Under the pieces are notes generated by a model that did no database searches, was not told the DNA's origin, and saw only the letters and a program-made list of their open reading frames with translations. The position numbers and the translations under genes were made by a program. From NCBI GenBank assembly GCA_964393845.1, contig CAYMUX010000115.1, forward strand, positions 1 through 10,221: a stretch of DNA of 10,221 bases. The letters run 5' to 3'. Positions within the stretch are counted from its first letter, which is position 1, and each line of letters begins with the position of its first letter. Positions 1 through 6,029 of the stretch are shown here, piece after piece. Origin of the DNA: UBA6902 sp964393845 (GTDB lineage: Bacteria > Nitrospirota > Thermodesulfovibrionia > UBA6902).

Positions 1-372
1 GCCCTTTGAAATATCTTCGCGCTGCTTCAGATAGTCGATGCCGCCGAATACGGGGAGTATCCTGAAGCCCGCAGGACCACCAAGCAGTTTTGCCTCGGCG
101 GCTATCTGGCTCACGAGTTCCCGCGTCGGCGCGATAATAAGCGCCCGTGGTGACGGGCCCCGTCCTGCCGGCGGCATTGTAAGCATGCGCGAGAATACCG
201 CGATCAGGAAGGCTGCGGTCTTGCCGGTGCCTGTCTGGGCCTGGGCCGCGATGTCCTTGCCGAGCAGCGCTTCGGGCAAGGTCTGGGCCTGGACCGGGGT
301 GCACTCGGCAAACCCTGCGGCCCTGATTCCCTCAAGGACCTTGTCGGGGATATTCAGTTCTTCAAATTTCAC
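1..372 (-). CDS. DEAD-box ATP-dependent RNA helicase, N-terminal part (cut by window edge)
   Basis: The reverse complement encodes the first 124 residues of a DEAD-box RNA helicase; the rest lies outside the window. The motifs appear in family order: an upstream aromatic F3, the Q motif around GFAECTPVQ (residues 20-28), Walker A motif I AQTGTGKT (45-52), motif Ia PTREL (82-86) and the GG motif (110-111). The DEAD motif itself would lie beyond the edge. Members unwind RNA duplexes in the cytoplasm with ATP, in ribosome assembly, cold adaptation or mRNA decay; which subgroup (RhlE, RhlB or other) cannot be told here. The start is GTG at 372, the first start codon after an in-frame TAA six bases upstream; the ribosome site is weak. 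The GC content is about 62% (230 of 372 bases by hand count), well above the neighbouring genes. The gene is transcribed away from the rest of the window. Confidence 0.93.
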   Translation of the reverse strand, partial: MKFEELNIPDKVLEGIRAAGFAECTPVQAQTLPEALLGKDIAAQAQTGTGKTAAFLIAVFSRMLTMPPAGRGPSPRALIIAPTRELVSQIAAEAKLLGGPAGFRILPVFGGIDYLKQREDISKG

Positions 373-859
373 GACTTATACTATACCTTAAGTACAGCCG
401 ATACATAAAGTGGCGGGCATGCAGTTTTTTCTGAAAGGGAAATCATGGGAACAGAACCCTAGTTGCAGCACATAAAAAAATATCTGCTTGACTTACTTGG
501 CAAGCGCCCTTAAAATCTAACATTTGCTGAGTAAAAGCAATTTTCAAAAATACTTGCCCTGATGAGGTAACTATTGATCTTCCCGTCATAAAGACACTGG
601 AACATTTTAGAAACAAGAAATTTATACAAGTTTGTTAATTTAAAAAAATATAATAATAATGTTAAAATTAATCCTTGATATCTGAATTCATTTCTTTGAT
701 AAGAAAATATGAAGTCTGTAAATTATACTAAGGATGTCTTTTGCTGTGTCAAGCATGTTCTTTGTGAAGTGCCTGAGTAATTTATTTTGTGAATAGCGGC
801 TTTGCAAATTTTATTTTGATTGACAGAATCGTAAGGGTAAAGGTTAAAAGGAAATTTAT
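373..859. other. AT-rich intergenic gap, no gene supported
   Basis: This 487-bp stretch separates two divergently transcribed genes and should hold both promoters. I see no convincing protein or RNA gene. A 23-codon frame at 709-780 has no ribosome site. A weak promoter candidate for the rightward flavoprotein gene is TTGCAA at 802-807, a 16-base spacer and CAGAAT at 824-829, matching the sigma-70 consensus at only four of six bases in each box. A short dyad TTGCT/AGCAA near 523-540 is too weak to call a terminator. Confidence 0.5.
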
Positions 860-1936
860 ATGAAAAAGAAATTGCCTGCATTACAAATAGATGACTTAAC
901 AATTAGTCCTCCCATTATACAGGGCGGTATGGGTGTAAGGGTATCGCGATCCGGTCTTGCCGCGGCAGTTGCCAATGAAGGGTGTGTTGGAGTGATTGCA
1001 GGCGTTGGTCTGGGAAAGTTTGAGAACCTGCCCCGTTCAGAATTTGAGGCCGTTAATAATGAGGCTTTAAGGGTTGAGATCAGGAAAGCCAGAAGTATGA
1101 GTAAGGGCGTAATCGGGGTGAATTTAATGGTAGCCCTTTCTAACTATGAACCTTTAATAAGAACTGCTGTGGATGAAAATATTGATCTGATCATATCCGG
1201 AGCAGGTCTGCCTTTAGAGCTTCCCAAATTTGTAGAGAAGAAAAGTATCAAGCTGATACCGATAGTCTCATCAGTAAGGGCTTTGAAAATCATCTGCGAC
1301 AAATGGAAAAGGAATTTTAAAAGACTGCCGGACGCTGTAATAGTTGAAGGGAGTAAGGCGGGTGGTCATATAGGGTATGATTTTCAGGATGTTGTTGAAG
1401 GAAAAGCCCCTTCGCTTGATGAATTAATCATTGAAATAGTGCAATTTGCAAATAAGTTTGATCCGAAGATTCCGGTCATTGCCGCCGGAGGAATTTTTGA
1501 CGGTAAGGATATCGCCCATTTTCTCAAATTAGGCGCTTCAGGTGTACAAATGGGAACACGTTTTGTTTGTACGGATGAATGCGATGTTCATGAAAATTTT
1601 AAAAGGGCATACCTGAATGCCGGCAAAGATGATCTTGTAATTATAAAAAGTCCTGTTGGTATGCCCGGACGTGTGATTAAAAGTAAATTTGTCGAGGCCA
1701 TTAAGCATGGTAAAACTACGCCTATTGTTTGTAACTTTCGCTGTTTGAAAACCTGCAATCCTAAAACTGCTCCTTATTGCATTGCAAAGGCCCTGGCAAA
1801 TTCAGCAGAAGGGAATCTTGATGAAGGCTTTGTGTTTGCCGGATCCAACGCATACAGATGCAAGGAAATTGTTCCGGTGAAAAAGCTGATTAATGAACTC
1901 GTTTCAGAAGCGGAATATTATTTAGCGGAACCGTAG
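860..1936 (+). CDS. Nitronate monooxygenase / 2-nitropropane dioxygenase-like FMN flavoprotein
   Basis: A 358-residue TIM-barrel flavoprotein of the NPD/FabK family. Visible hallmarks are the N-terminal FMN loop PIIQGGMGV (about 18-26), the EGxxAGGHxG motif with the family's catalytic His170, the phosphate-binding AAGGI (208-212) and GVQMGTRF (228-235). Family members oxidise alkyl nitronates with FMN and O2, or act as the FabK enoyl-ACP reductase; the His-containing loop favours the nitronate monooxygenase side. Substrate is unknown. A C-terminal segment carries C291, C295, C299 and C307 (CxxxCxxxCx7C), absent from the classic fungal and Pseudomonas enzymes as I remember them but resembling sequences I recall from clostridial NPD proteins. 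The start is supported by AAAAGGA about 8 bases upstream. The gene ends 2 bp from the convergent TerB-like gene and appears to be a single-gene unit. Confidence 0.88.
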   Translation: MKKKLPALQIDDLTISPPIIQGGMGVRVSRSGLAAAVANEGCVGVIAGVGLGKFENLPRSEFEAVNNEALRVEIRKARSMSKGVIGVNLMVALSNYEPLIRTAVDENIDLIISGAGLPLELPKFVEKKSIKLIPIVSSVRALKIICDKWKRNFKRLPDAVIVEGSKAGGHIGYDFQDVVEGKAPSLDELIIEIVQFANKFDPKIPVIAAGGIFDGKDIAHFLKLGASGVQMGTRFVCTDECDVHENFKRAYLNAGKDDLVIIKSPVGMPGRVIKSKFVEAIKHGKTTPIVCNFRCLKTCNPKTAPYCIAKALANSAEGNLDEGFVFAGSNAYRCKEIVPVKKLINELVSEAEYYLAEP

Positions 1937-1938
1937 AT

Positions 1939-2400
1939 CTAAAGGAGTTTCTTTTTTACCCTCAGTTTGGCTTCAATGAAATCTTTGTGTGAGACATATA
2001 TGAGGTCGGCGATCTTGCGGACCATATATTCTTCATGTTTATCAAGCACTGCATCTGCAAAGGCAACCTCCCATAAGTGTTCGATCACTTTCAGCTTCTG
2101 ACCGTAGCTGAAACCCTTATTCATCAGGGAGGTAAATTCAAAATAGCCTGTAGATTTCCAGATTTTTTCTTCGGCAAGCTGTAACAACGCGCCTATCTCT
2201 TCCACCGTCAGTTCAAACTTTGACCGGATCGTATTTGTTATCATTTTGTGTTCATCCCCGCTGATTTGCGCATCAGCCCGCATCATCTCTACAAGGAGTG
2301 CGGCCGTGGCAATCATAAGAGAATGTTCGGACACATTATCCGTACTGTTGGAAGCGGATTTAACATACTTTTCAAAAAATTGTCTGATAGTGCTGATCAT
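1939..2400 (-). CDS. TerB-like (tellurite resistance B family) domain protein
   Basis: A 153-residue, all-helical cytoplasmic protein with a TerB-type domain over roughly residues 25-145. The sign is two similar half-motifs: LLVEMMRADAQISGDE (35-50) and EVAFADAVLDKHEE (111-124). Each has an Ala-Asp pair followed by acidic residues, matching the internal symmetry and putative metal-binding acids of the TerB/DjlA N-terminal fold. TerB-like domains occur in stress, membrane-associated and chaperone-linked proteins; a stand-alone copy like this has no firmly assigned role, and no other ter genes (terA, C, D, E, Z) are nearby, so tellurite resistance should not be inferred. The C terminus is lysine-rich (RVKKKLL). 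The ATG start has no strong Shine-Dalgarno sequence. It is convergent with the flavoprotein gene, 2 bp away, with no visible terminator between them. Confidence 0.8.
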   Translation of the reverse strand: MISTIRQFFEKYVKSASNSTDNVSEHSLMIATAALLVEMMRADAQISGDEHKMITNTIRSKFELTVEEIGALLQLAEEKIWKSTGYFEFTSLMNKGFSYGQKLKVIEHLWEVAFADAVLDKHEEYMVRKIADLIYVSHKDFIEAKLRVKKKLL

Positions 2401-2661
2401 GATTAATTTAGCGCTCTGAATATTTATCCGGATTTAATGTTTTGTAAAAACTGCGTTATGTTCATTTCCTTTTTATAAAAGTAATGTTGCTTGATAATTT
2501 TTAAAACTGCCTGATTTAACTCAAAGACAGGGGGACAAGTAAACGGCAATAAGTATATAAAAAAGCCCGCAGTAAAGTCAAAATATTTAAACAGGTTTCT
2601 ATGGTAAAATTAATTTTTATATTGTTGCACTGTTACACTAATGCACTGAGGACCTATTTTC

Positions 2662-4131
2662 ATGAGTTCACTGATTACATTAAGAAAAATAATGATACCG
2701 CGTTCCTCAGAGGACGATAAACGGGCGGATGATCAGCGCATCAGAGACGCGCTTGGTTTGGAGCCGCTTGATATGCCTCTCTCGATTATGCGAAAAATCC
2801 ATTTGCAAAAAGGGAATGAACTTTCATGCATTGTCGGAAGGGAAAGGCATGGTTATAAACTGATCGATATCTCAGCGGGTACTTCCTGCTCTATCGCACT
2901 TGACCTGGGGACAACGAACCTCGTTGCCGCATTGTATGATAATGTTTCACAACGCGTTATTTCCGAATTGAAACTTGAAAATCCCCAGACGGCTTTTGGA
3001 AGCGACATTCTCACCCGTATGCATCACGCGATGCTGGACAAAGCGGAAGAGGTGAGTCAATGCCTGCTGGACGGCGTCAATGATGTAATAAAAAGGTTGT
3101 GTAATCAAGCGGGAATTGAGCGGCATAATATCCATGCACTGACAGCTGCCGGCAACACGGTGATGAGTCATTTCTTTCTCGGGCTCGATGTAAGCAGGAT
3201 TCCGGTGGCGCCTTTTGTCCCCGTGGTACGGAAACCGGGATTTTTTAAAGCATCAGACCTGCATCTCGATATTCACTCCGAGGCAATCGTTTATGTTTTT
3301 CCAAATGCGGGAAGCTACGTTGGCGGAGATATTGTGGCCGGTATCCTTGCATCCGGACTGTTCGACTCTGAAGATATATGTGTTCTTATTGATGTCGGGA
3401 CGAATGCGGAGATTGTAATCGGCAACAGGGACTGGCTGCTGGTAGGCGCAGGAGCGGCTGGCCCTGCGCTTGAGGAGGGAATAGCAGGGATAGGGAAAAG
3501 GGCGGAGAGGGGCATCATATACGATGTTGATATACGCGATGAAGGGATGGAGTGCAAGACCTTTGATAATGCCCCGCCGGAAGGCATTTGCGGTTCCGGA
3601 ATTGTGAGCCTCATTTATGAAATGTACAGAACAGGCATAATCGGCAATGACGGCAGGCTGGACCCTGAACATAAGGGGGTGGATATTCTTAACGGCGAAC
3701 CGTCATTTGCAATTTCCTGTGCTTCCGGAGACGGGCTTGTCATAAAACAAACAGAGATAGATAATTTTCTCAGATCAAAGGCGGCAATGTTTACGCTATT
3801 GCTTGTATTGCTTCGCTCGGTGGGACTGCGGTTCAGTGATATCGGGAAAGTGTGTGTTGCCGGGGCGCTTGGAAATGGTATAGATGTCCGGAAGGCAGCC
3901 GGCATCGGGATGCTTCCGGATTGGACGCCTGAGGGAATCATCCCGATCGGCAATGCATCACTGAAGGGAGCGCTGATGATACTCGGGGACAGCAGTCTGC
4001 TGGCGCGGGAAGACGAGATTACTGACCGCATAACTTACAAGCATATGCATGACGACCCGGAATTTATGAAGGAATTCAGCGGAGCCATTTTCATTCCTCA
4101 TACAAATCCTGACCTGTTAAAAGTGCAATAG
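2662..4131 (+). CDS. RACo-like ASKHA-domain ATPase (DUF4445), lacking N-terminal ferredoxin domain
   Basis: A 489-residue protein matching the C-terminal ATPase region of reductive activators of corrinoid proteins (RACo/RamA type). The ASKHA nucleotide-binding signatures are visible in order: phosphate-1 ALDLGTTNLVAALYD (79-93), phosphate-2 LIDVGTNAEIVIGN (242-255), VGAGAAGPALEEGIAGIG (261-278), GICGSGIVSLI (308-318), adenosine-type AGALGNGIDVRKAAGIGMLP (400-419) and GNASLKGA (430-437). RACo proteins use ATP to drive reduction of inactive Co(II) corrinoid to Co(I) on methyltransferase partners. Full-length members are about 600-640 residues and begin with a plant-type [2Fe-2S] domain; here the first 70 residues have no CxxC or ferredoxin cysteine pattern. 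No corrinoid protein or methyltransferase gene is adjacent. The ATG is preceded by GAGGA at 10-13 bases. Role as a corrinoid activator is inference; ASKHA fold is secure. Confidence 0.85.
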   Translation: MSSLITLRKIMIPRSSEDDKRADDQRIRDALGLEPLDMPLSIMRKIHLQKGNELSCIVGRERHGYKLIDISAGTSCSIALDLGTTNLVAALYDNVSQRVISELKLENPQTAFGSDILTRMHHAMLDKAEEVSQCLLDGVNDVIKRLCNQAGIERHNIHALTAAGNTVMSHFFLGLDVSRIPVAPFVPVVRKPGFFKASDLHLDIHSEAIVYVFPNAGSYVGGDIVAGILASGLFDSEDICVLIDVGTNAEIVIGNRDWLLVGAGAAGPALEEGIAGIGKRAERGIIYDVDIRDEGMECKTFDNAPPEGICGSGIVSLIYEMYRTGIIGNDGRLDPEHKGVDILNGEPSFAISCASGDGLVIKQTEIDNFLRSKAAMFTLLLVLLRSVGLRFSDIGKVCVAGALGNGIDVRKAAGIGMLPDWTPEGIIPIGNASLKGALMILGDSSLLAREDEITDRITYKHMHDDPEFMKEFSGAIFIPHTNPDLLKVQ

Positions 4132-4132
4132 T

Positions 4133-4210
4133 GCCGCAGTCCTACAGCGCCGCAGTACAAAAACGCGGAAGAAAAAAACGTTTGACTGGCTCAAACTGTT
4201 TAAACTGTTT
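4133..4210. repeat. Short tandem repeats and dyads downstream of the RACo-like gene
   Basis: Two small direct repeats lie just after the stop codon. The first is an imperfect 16-bp tandem pair (4133-4148 and 4149-4164) in which the leading GCCGCAGT is identical and 12 of 16 positions match overall. The second is a perfect 9-bp tandem pair AAACTGTTT at 4193-4201 and 4202-4210. Between them GTTTGA (4180-4185) and TCAAAC (4191-4196) form a 6-bp stem with a 5-base loop. The function is unknown; the stem is too AT-rich to call a reliable intrinsic terminator. Confidence 0.5.
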
Positions 4211-4286
4211 CCATGATTGCCTGGTATGATTTTCATCATAAAAAAATTAAAGAATTTAGTAATAATACCGATATGAAGGTTAAGAA

Positions 4287-4364
4287 ATGAATAAATTTAT
4301 TGTCAAGGATAATGATTTGTCGTCATGGAAAATGAACTTTACAATAATTTCAATGATGAGATAA
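4287..4364 (+). CDS. Possible 25-codon upstream ORF overlapping the next gene
   Basis: An ATG at 4287 with a good ribosome site (GAAGG ending 8 bases before it) opens a 25-codon frame, MNKFIVKDND onward, that stops at TAA 4362-4364. It overlaps the first 40 bases of the membrane protein gene in another frame. The downstream gene's own ATG at 4325 has no well-placed Shine-Dalgarno sequence, so this small frame could couple translation to it. It could equally be chance, or the remains of an original start displaced by a frameshift. I do not recognise the peptide. Confidence 0.25.
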   Translation: MNKFIVKDNDLSSWKMNFTIISMMR

Positions 4365-4759
4365 ACAGGTATAAAAATGCACTCCTTTTTTATGCAAAGA
4401 AATGCGACTGGGACACTTTCAAAGTCAATGCCGGCAGACTGTTTGATTATTGTGAATCATTTGAACTGTCGGTGATTGAAAGAAAATTCTTCAATATCTC
4501 TAAAATAATAGTTGCTGTCATATTTTTTATGGTAGTGCTTATCGTTAAGATGAATCCCAATAAATACCCTGAACTCGCCAGGGTAAATGAAATGATGACT
4601 TTGATAGCGGTTGCGACCAGCTGTTTTGAAGTTTATTTTTTCTGTAACTTCAGAATGTATATGAAGGGCAAAACCGTTTACTACAGAAGAAGGCGGGAGA
4701 GATTCATCATGAATATTCAGAGGGATTTTGAAGAAATGACTATTTCTATGGCAGCGTAA
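4325..4759 (+). CDS. Hypothetical small membrane protein, two predicted transmembrane helices
   Basis: I do not recognise this 144-residue protein. It has a charged, probably helical N-terminal part (1-56, two cysteines at 27 and 43), then two hydrophobic segments at about 57-75 and 88-108, separated by a short polar loop (KMNPNKYPELARVNE). A basic stretch RRRRER (121-126) and a helical tail follow. With the basic stretch just after the second helix, the positive-inside rule suggests both termini face the cytoplasm. No catalytic motif is visible. The ATG lacks a good ribosome site: AAGGA lies about 16 bases upstream. An overlapping small frame with a better site starts at 4287, so the true start or its translation mechanism is uncertain. 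It converges with the lipoprotein gene, with a 36-bp gap and no clear terminator. Confidence 0.65.
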   Translation: MENELYNNFNDEINRYKNALLFYAKKCDWDTFKVNAGRLFDYCESFELSVIERKFFNISKIIVAVIFFMVVLIVKMNPNKYPELARVNEMMTLIAVATSCFEVYFFCNFRMYMKGKTVYYRRRRERFIMNIQRDFEEMTISMAA

Positions 4760-4795
4760 CTTATTATTTATAGATACTCCCGCAATATAATTCCT

Positions 4796-5101
4796 TCAAC
4801 CCAATTGGAACTCCCGTATTTCAAGCTTTTTATCTTCTTTTATAAAGAAAAAGAATGTTTTTTTGAAACCTTCCTGTCCGGAGGGAGTTACTATAAATTC
4901 TATCGGGTAGCATTTATTTTCCTTTATAAATTCTCCCCGGTGCGTTATTTCGACTTCAACCTGCGTCCCGCTATAAAAAAAAAGATAATAATCCTTAACA
5001 AGCCTGGCAGCCTCTTCATCTGATGGAGCCTGAGTTGAACATCCCGAATTCAGAGAGAAAATAATTATGATCAGCAAATAACTTGCAGCATTTCTCAGCA
5101 T
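4796..5101 (-). CDS. Small putative lipoprotein of unknown function
   Basis: A 101-residue protein with a type II signal peptide: a short basic start (MLRN), a hydrophobic core (YLLIIIIFSL, 8-17) and a relaxed lipobox ending SGC, so Cys21 is the likely lipidated residue. The mature part is about 80 residues, starting with a short helix (SDEEAARLVKDYY) followed by alternating beta-like stretches ending KLEIREFQLG. There is one more cysteine, in NKCYP. I do not recognise the family. It probably sits in the outer or inner membrane facing the periplasm. The start is supported by GGTGGA 5 bases upstream and by a good sigma-70 type promoter at 5153-5180. It appears to be a single-gene unit convergent with the membrane protein gene. 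Confidence 0.72.
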   Translation of the reverse strand: MLRNAASYLLIIIIFSLNSGCSTQAPSDEEAARLVKDYYLFFYSGTQVEVEITHRGEFIKENKCYPIEFIVTPSGQEGFKKTFFFFIKEDKKLEIREFQLG

Positions 5102-5152
5102 TTAATCCACCCAGTTCAGAATTGGATATTCCGGTATTGAAACTTAGATTTA

Positions 5153-5180
5153 AGTATATCAAAGGTTATGAGAAAGTCAA
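5153..5180 (-). promoter_or_regulatory. Sigma-70 type promoter for the lipoprotein gene
   Basis: On the reverse strand TTGACT (5180-5175) is followed after exactly 16 bases by TATACT (5158-5153). Each box matches the consensus at five of six positions. Transcription would begin near 5146, giving a leader of about 45 bases before the ATG at 5101. Confidence 0.6.
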
Positions 5181-5207
5181 GAAAGTGCAGCATTAAATAA
5201 TAAAAAT

Positions 5208-5236
5208 TTGCTATAGTAACGGCATTAAATTAAAAT
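5208..5236 (+). promoter_or_regulatory. Candidate promoter across the left arm of the inverted-repeat element
   Basis: TTGCTA at 5208-5213, a 17-base spacer and TAAAAT at 5231-5236 resemble a sigma-70 promoter reading right, toward the gene at 5389. The -35 match is modest and the region is AT-rich, so chance is a real alternative. If used, the transcript would include most of the inverted-repeat element. Confidence 0.25.
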
Positions 5237-5315
5237 ACATCTTAAGCATTTAATTAGCTGTAATATAAAGGAAATATCATATTTTAACTTAAGTTATTTA
5301 TTGCCGTTACTATAG
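5211..5315. repeat. 105-bp element with perfect terminal inverted repeats (MITE-like)
   Basis: CTATAGTAACGGCA at 5211-5224 is matched exactly by its reverse complement at 5302-5315. The match extends inward to 20 of 22 positions (5211-5232 against 5294-5315). The interior is AT-rich and non-coding. The size and terminal repeats suit a miniature inverted-repeat transposable element. If the true ends are GTAACGGCA/TGCCGTTAC, both sides are flanked by TATA, which would fit the TA target preference of IS630/Tc1-mariner transposases, but because the flank is palindromic the boundary is ambiguous. I see no second copy in the window. An alternative is a large transcribed hairpin or a regulator site. 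Confidence 0.6.
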
Positions 5316-5340
5316 TACGAAAATTAGAGGTTATTATTGT

Positions 5341-5366
5341 TAATAAGAACGATCAAGTTCTAATTA
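5341..5366 (+). promoter_or_regulatory. Leader hairpin or operator-like dyad before the host-attachment-family gene
   Basis: TAATAAGAAC (5341-5350) and GTTCTAATTA (5357-5366) pair at nine of ten positions around a 6-base loop. The dyad ends 12 bases before the AAGGA ribosome site at 5379-5383, so it could be an operator or a leader hairpin. There is no direct evidence for either. Confidence 0.35.
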
Positions 5367-5388
5367 TTATGAAAAAGAAAGGAATCTT

Positions 5389-5832
5389 ATGGACAAGATA
5401 ATAATAGTCGCAGCAGACCTCGGTCATTTTAAAGCCTACAGGATTACACAGGAACCCATGGAAAGTCCCAGGGTCGTATTGATTGATAGTTATGATGCTA
5501 TAGAAGGACACGGTAAATTAGCGGATAAATTAAGTGATAGCGCGGGAAGATTCGGGAGGGGCGGCGGTAAAGGCGAGGCAGGAATGTCTTCCGGCGAACG
5601 TCATAATATCGAACAGGAAACAGAAAAGAGACTCATAAAAATGATAGCAAAGAATATAGATGCTTTAATTGCCGGTGAGAAATGCAAGACATGGCACCTC
5701 GCTGCGTCCAAGGCAATAAACAGGCAGGTTATAGAAAATTTGAAGCCGGAAATAAAAGCCAAAATGGACAAAAATATTTCTGCTGATCTGACAAAGACTG
5801 ATAAATCTGAAATCTTAAGTTATTTCACTTAA
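5389..5832 (+). CDS. Host attachment family protein (PF10116-like)
   Basis: A 147-residue protein resembling the 'protein required for attachment to host cells' family. Recognisable parts are the N-terminal strand IIIVAADLGHFKAYRI (4-19), a Gly-rich central loop (GRFGRGGGKGEAG, 53-65), the helix ERHNIEQETEKRLIKMIAKNI (70-90) and the C-terminal TWHLAASKAINRQVIENLKPE followed by ADLTKTDKSEILSYF. The family name comes from a plant-associated bacterium; most members are in free-living species. The fold has been related to bacterial/archaeal eRF1-like (baeRF) domains, which suggests a nucleic-acid or ribosome-linked role rather than adhesion, but this is not shown. There is no signal peptide, so a cytoplasmic location is likely. 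The start is well supported by AAAGGA 5 bases upstream. It is flanked by long spacers and is probably transcribed alone. Confidence 0.8.
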   Translation: MDKIIIVAADLGHFKAYRITQEPMESPRVVLIDSYDAIEGHGKLADKLSDSAGRFGRGGGKGEAGMSSGERHNIEQETEKRLIKMIAKNIDALIAGEKCKTWHLAASKAINRQVIENLKPEIKAKMDKNISADLTKTDKSEILSYFT

Positions 5833-6029
5833 ATAAGGGAAGTAGTTTCATTTAAGAAGATTGAGCCACTTGCCGCCAGGGGAGGGGATGTAATTTAGCT
5901 AACAGGCGACAGTTGCAGGCATGATTTTGATATACTCCTTAATAAAGAAAAAACTGTATAATTATGGATGAAAGATAGAAAGTCGGCTTCAAAAAAACCC
6001 TGTCACACTGTAGGTCTTAAATTAATTAA

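Noticed and set aside
38..391. Rightward open frame of 117 codons at the left end
   Set aside because: It is antisense to the helicase fragment, whose motifs are clear; its low-complexity Ser/Ala/Pro composition is a by-product of high GC.
709..780. 23-codon frame beginning MKSVNYTKDVF
   Set aside because: No ribosome site, atypical composition with three cysteines and no recognisable homology; likely chance in an AT-rich spacer.
1939..2400. Tellurite-resistance operon
   Set aside because: Only one TerB-like domain is present, with no other ter genes nearby; such stand-alone domains do not predict tellurite resistance.
2559..2572. Terminator-like half sequence AAAAAAGCCCGC
   Set aside because: There is no matching GCGGGC arm nearby, so no hairpin can form.
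3253..4031. Long leftward open frames inside the RACo-like gene (3253-3672, 3315-3614, 3615-4031)
   Set aside because: They lie wholly inside a gene with secure family motifs, show no recognisable domains and have no ribosome sites that I can see.
4225..4246. Perfect 6-bp stem TATGAT/ATCATA with a TTTC loop followed by AAAAAA, as a terminator
   Set aside because: The stem is AT-rich and the run on the plus strand is A, not T. On the minus strand the T run would precede the stem, so neither orientation works as an intrinsic terminator.
5369..5401. Ten-codon frame overlapping the start of the host-attachment-family gene
   Set aside because: It has no ribosome site of its own; the AAAGGA inside it serves the ATG at 5389.
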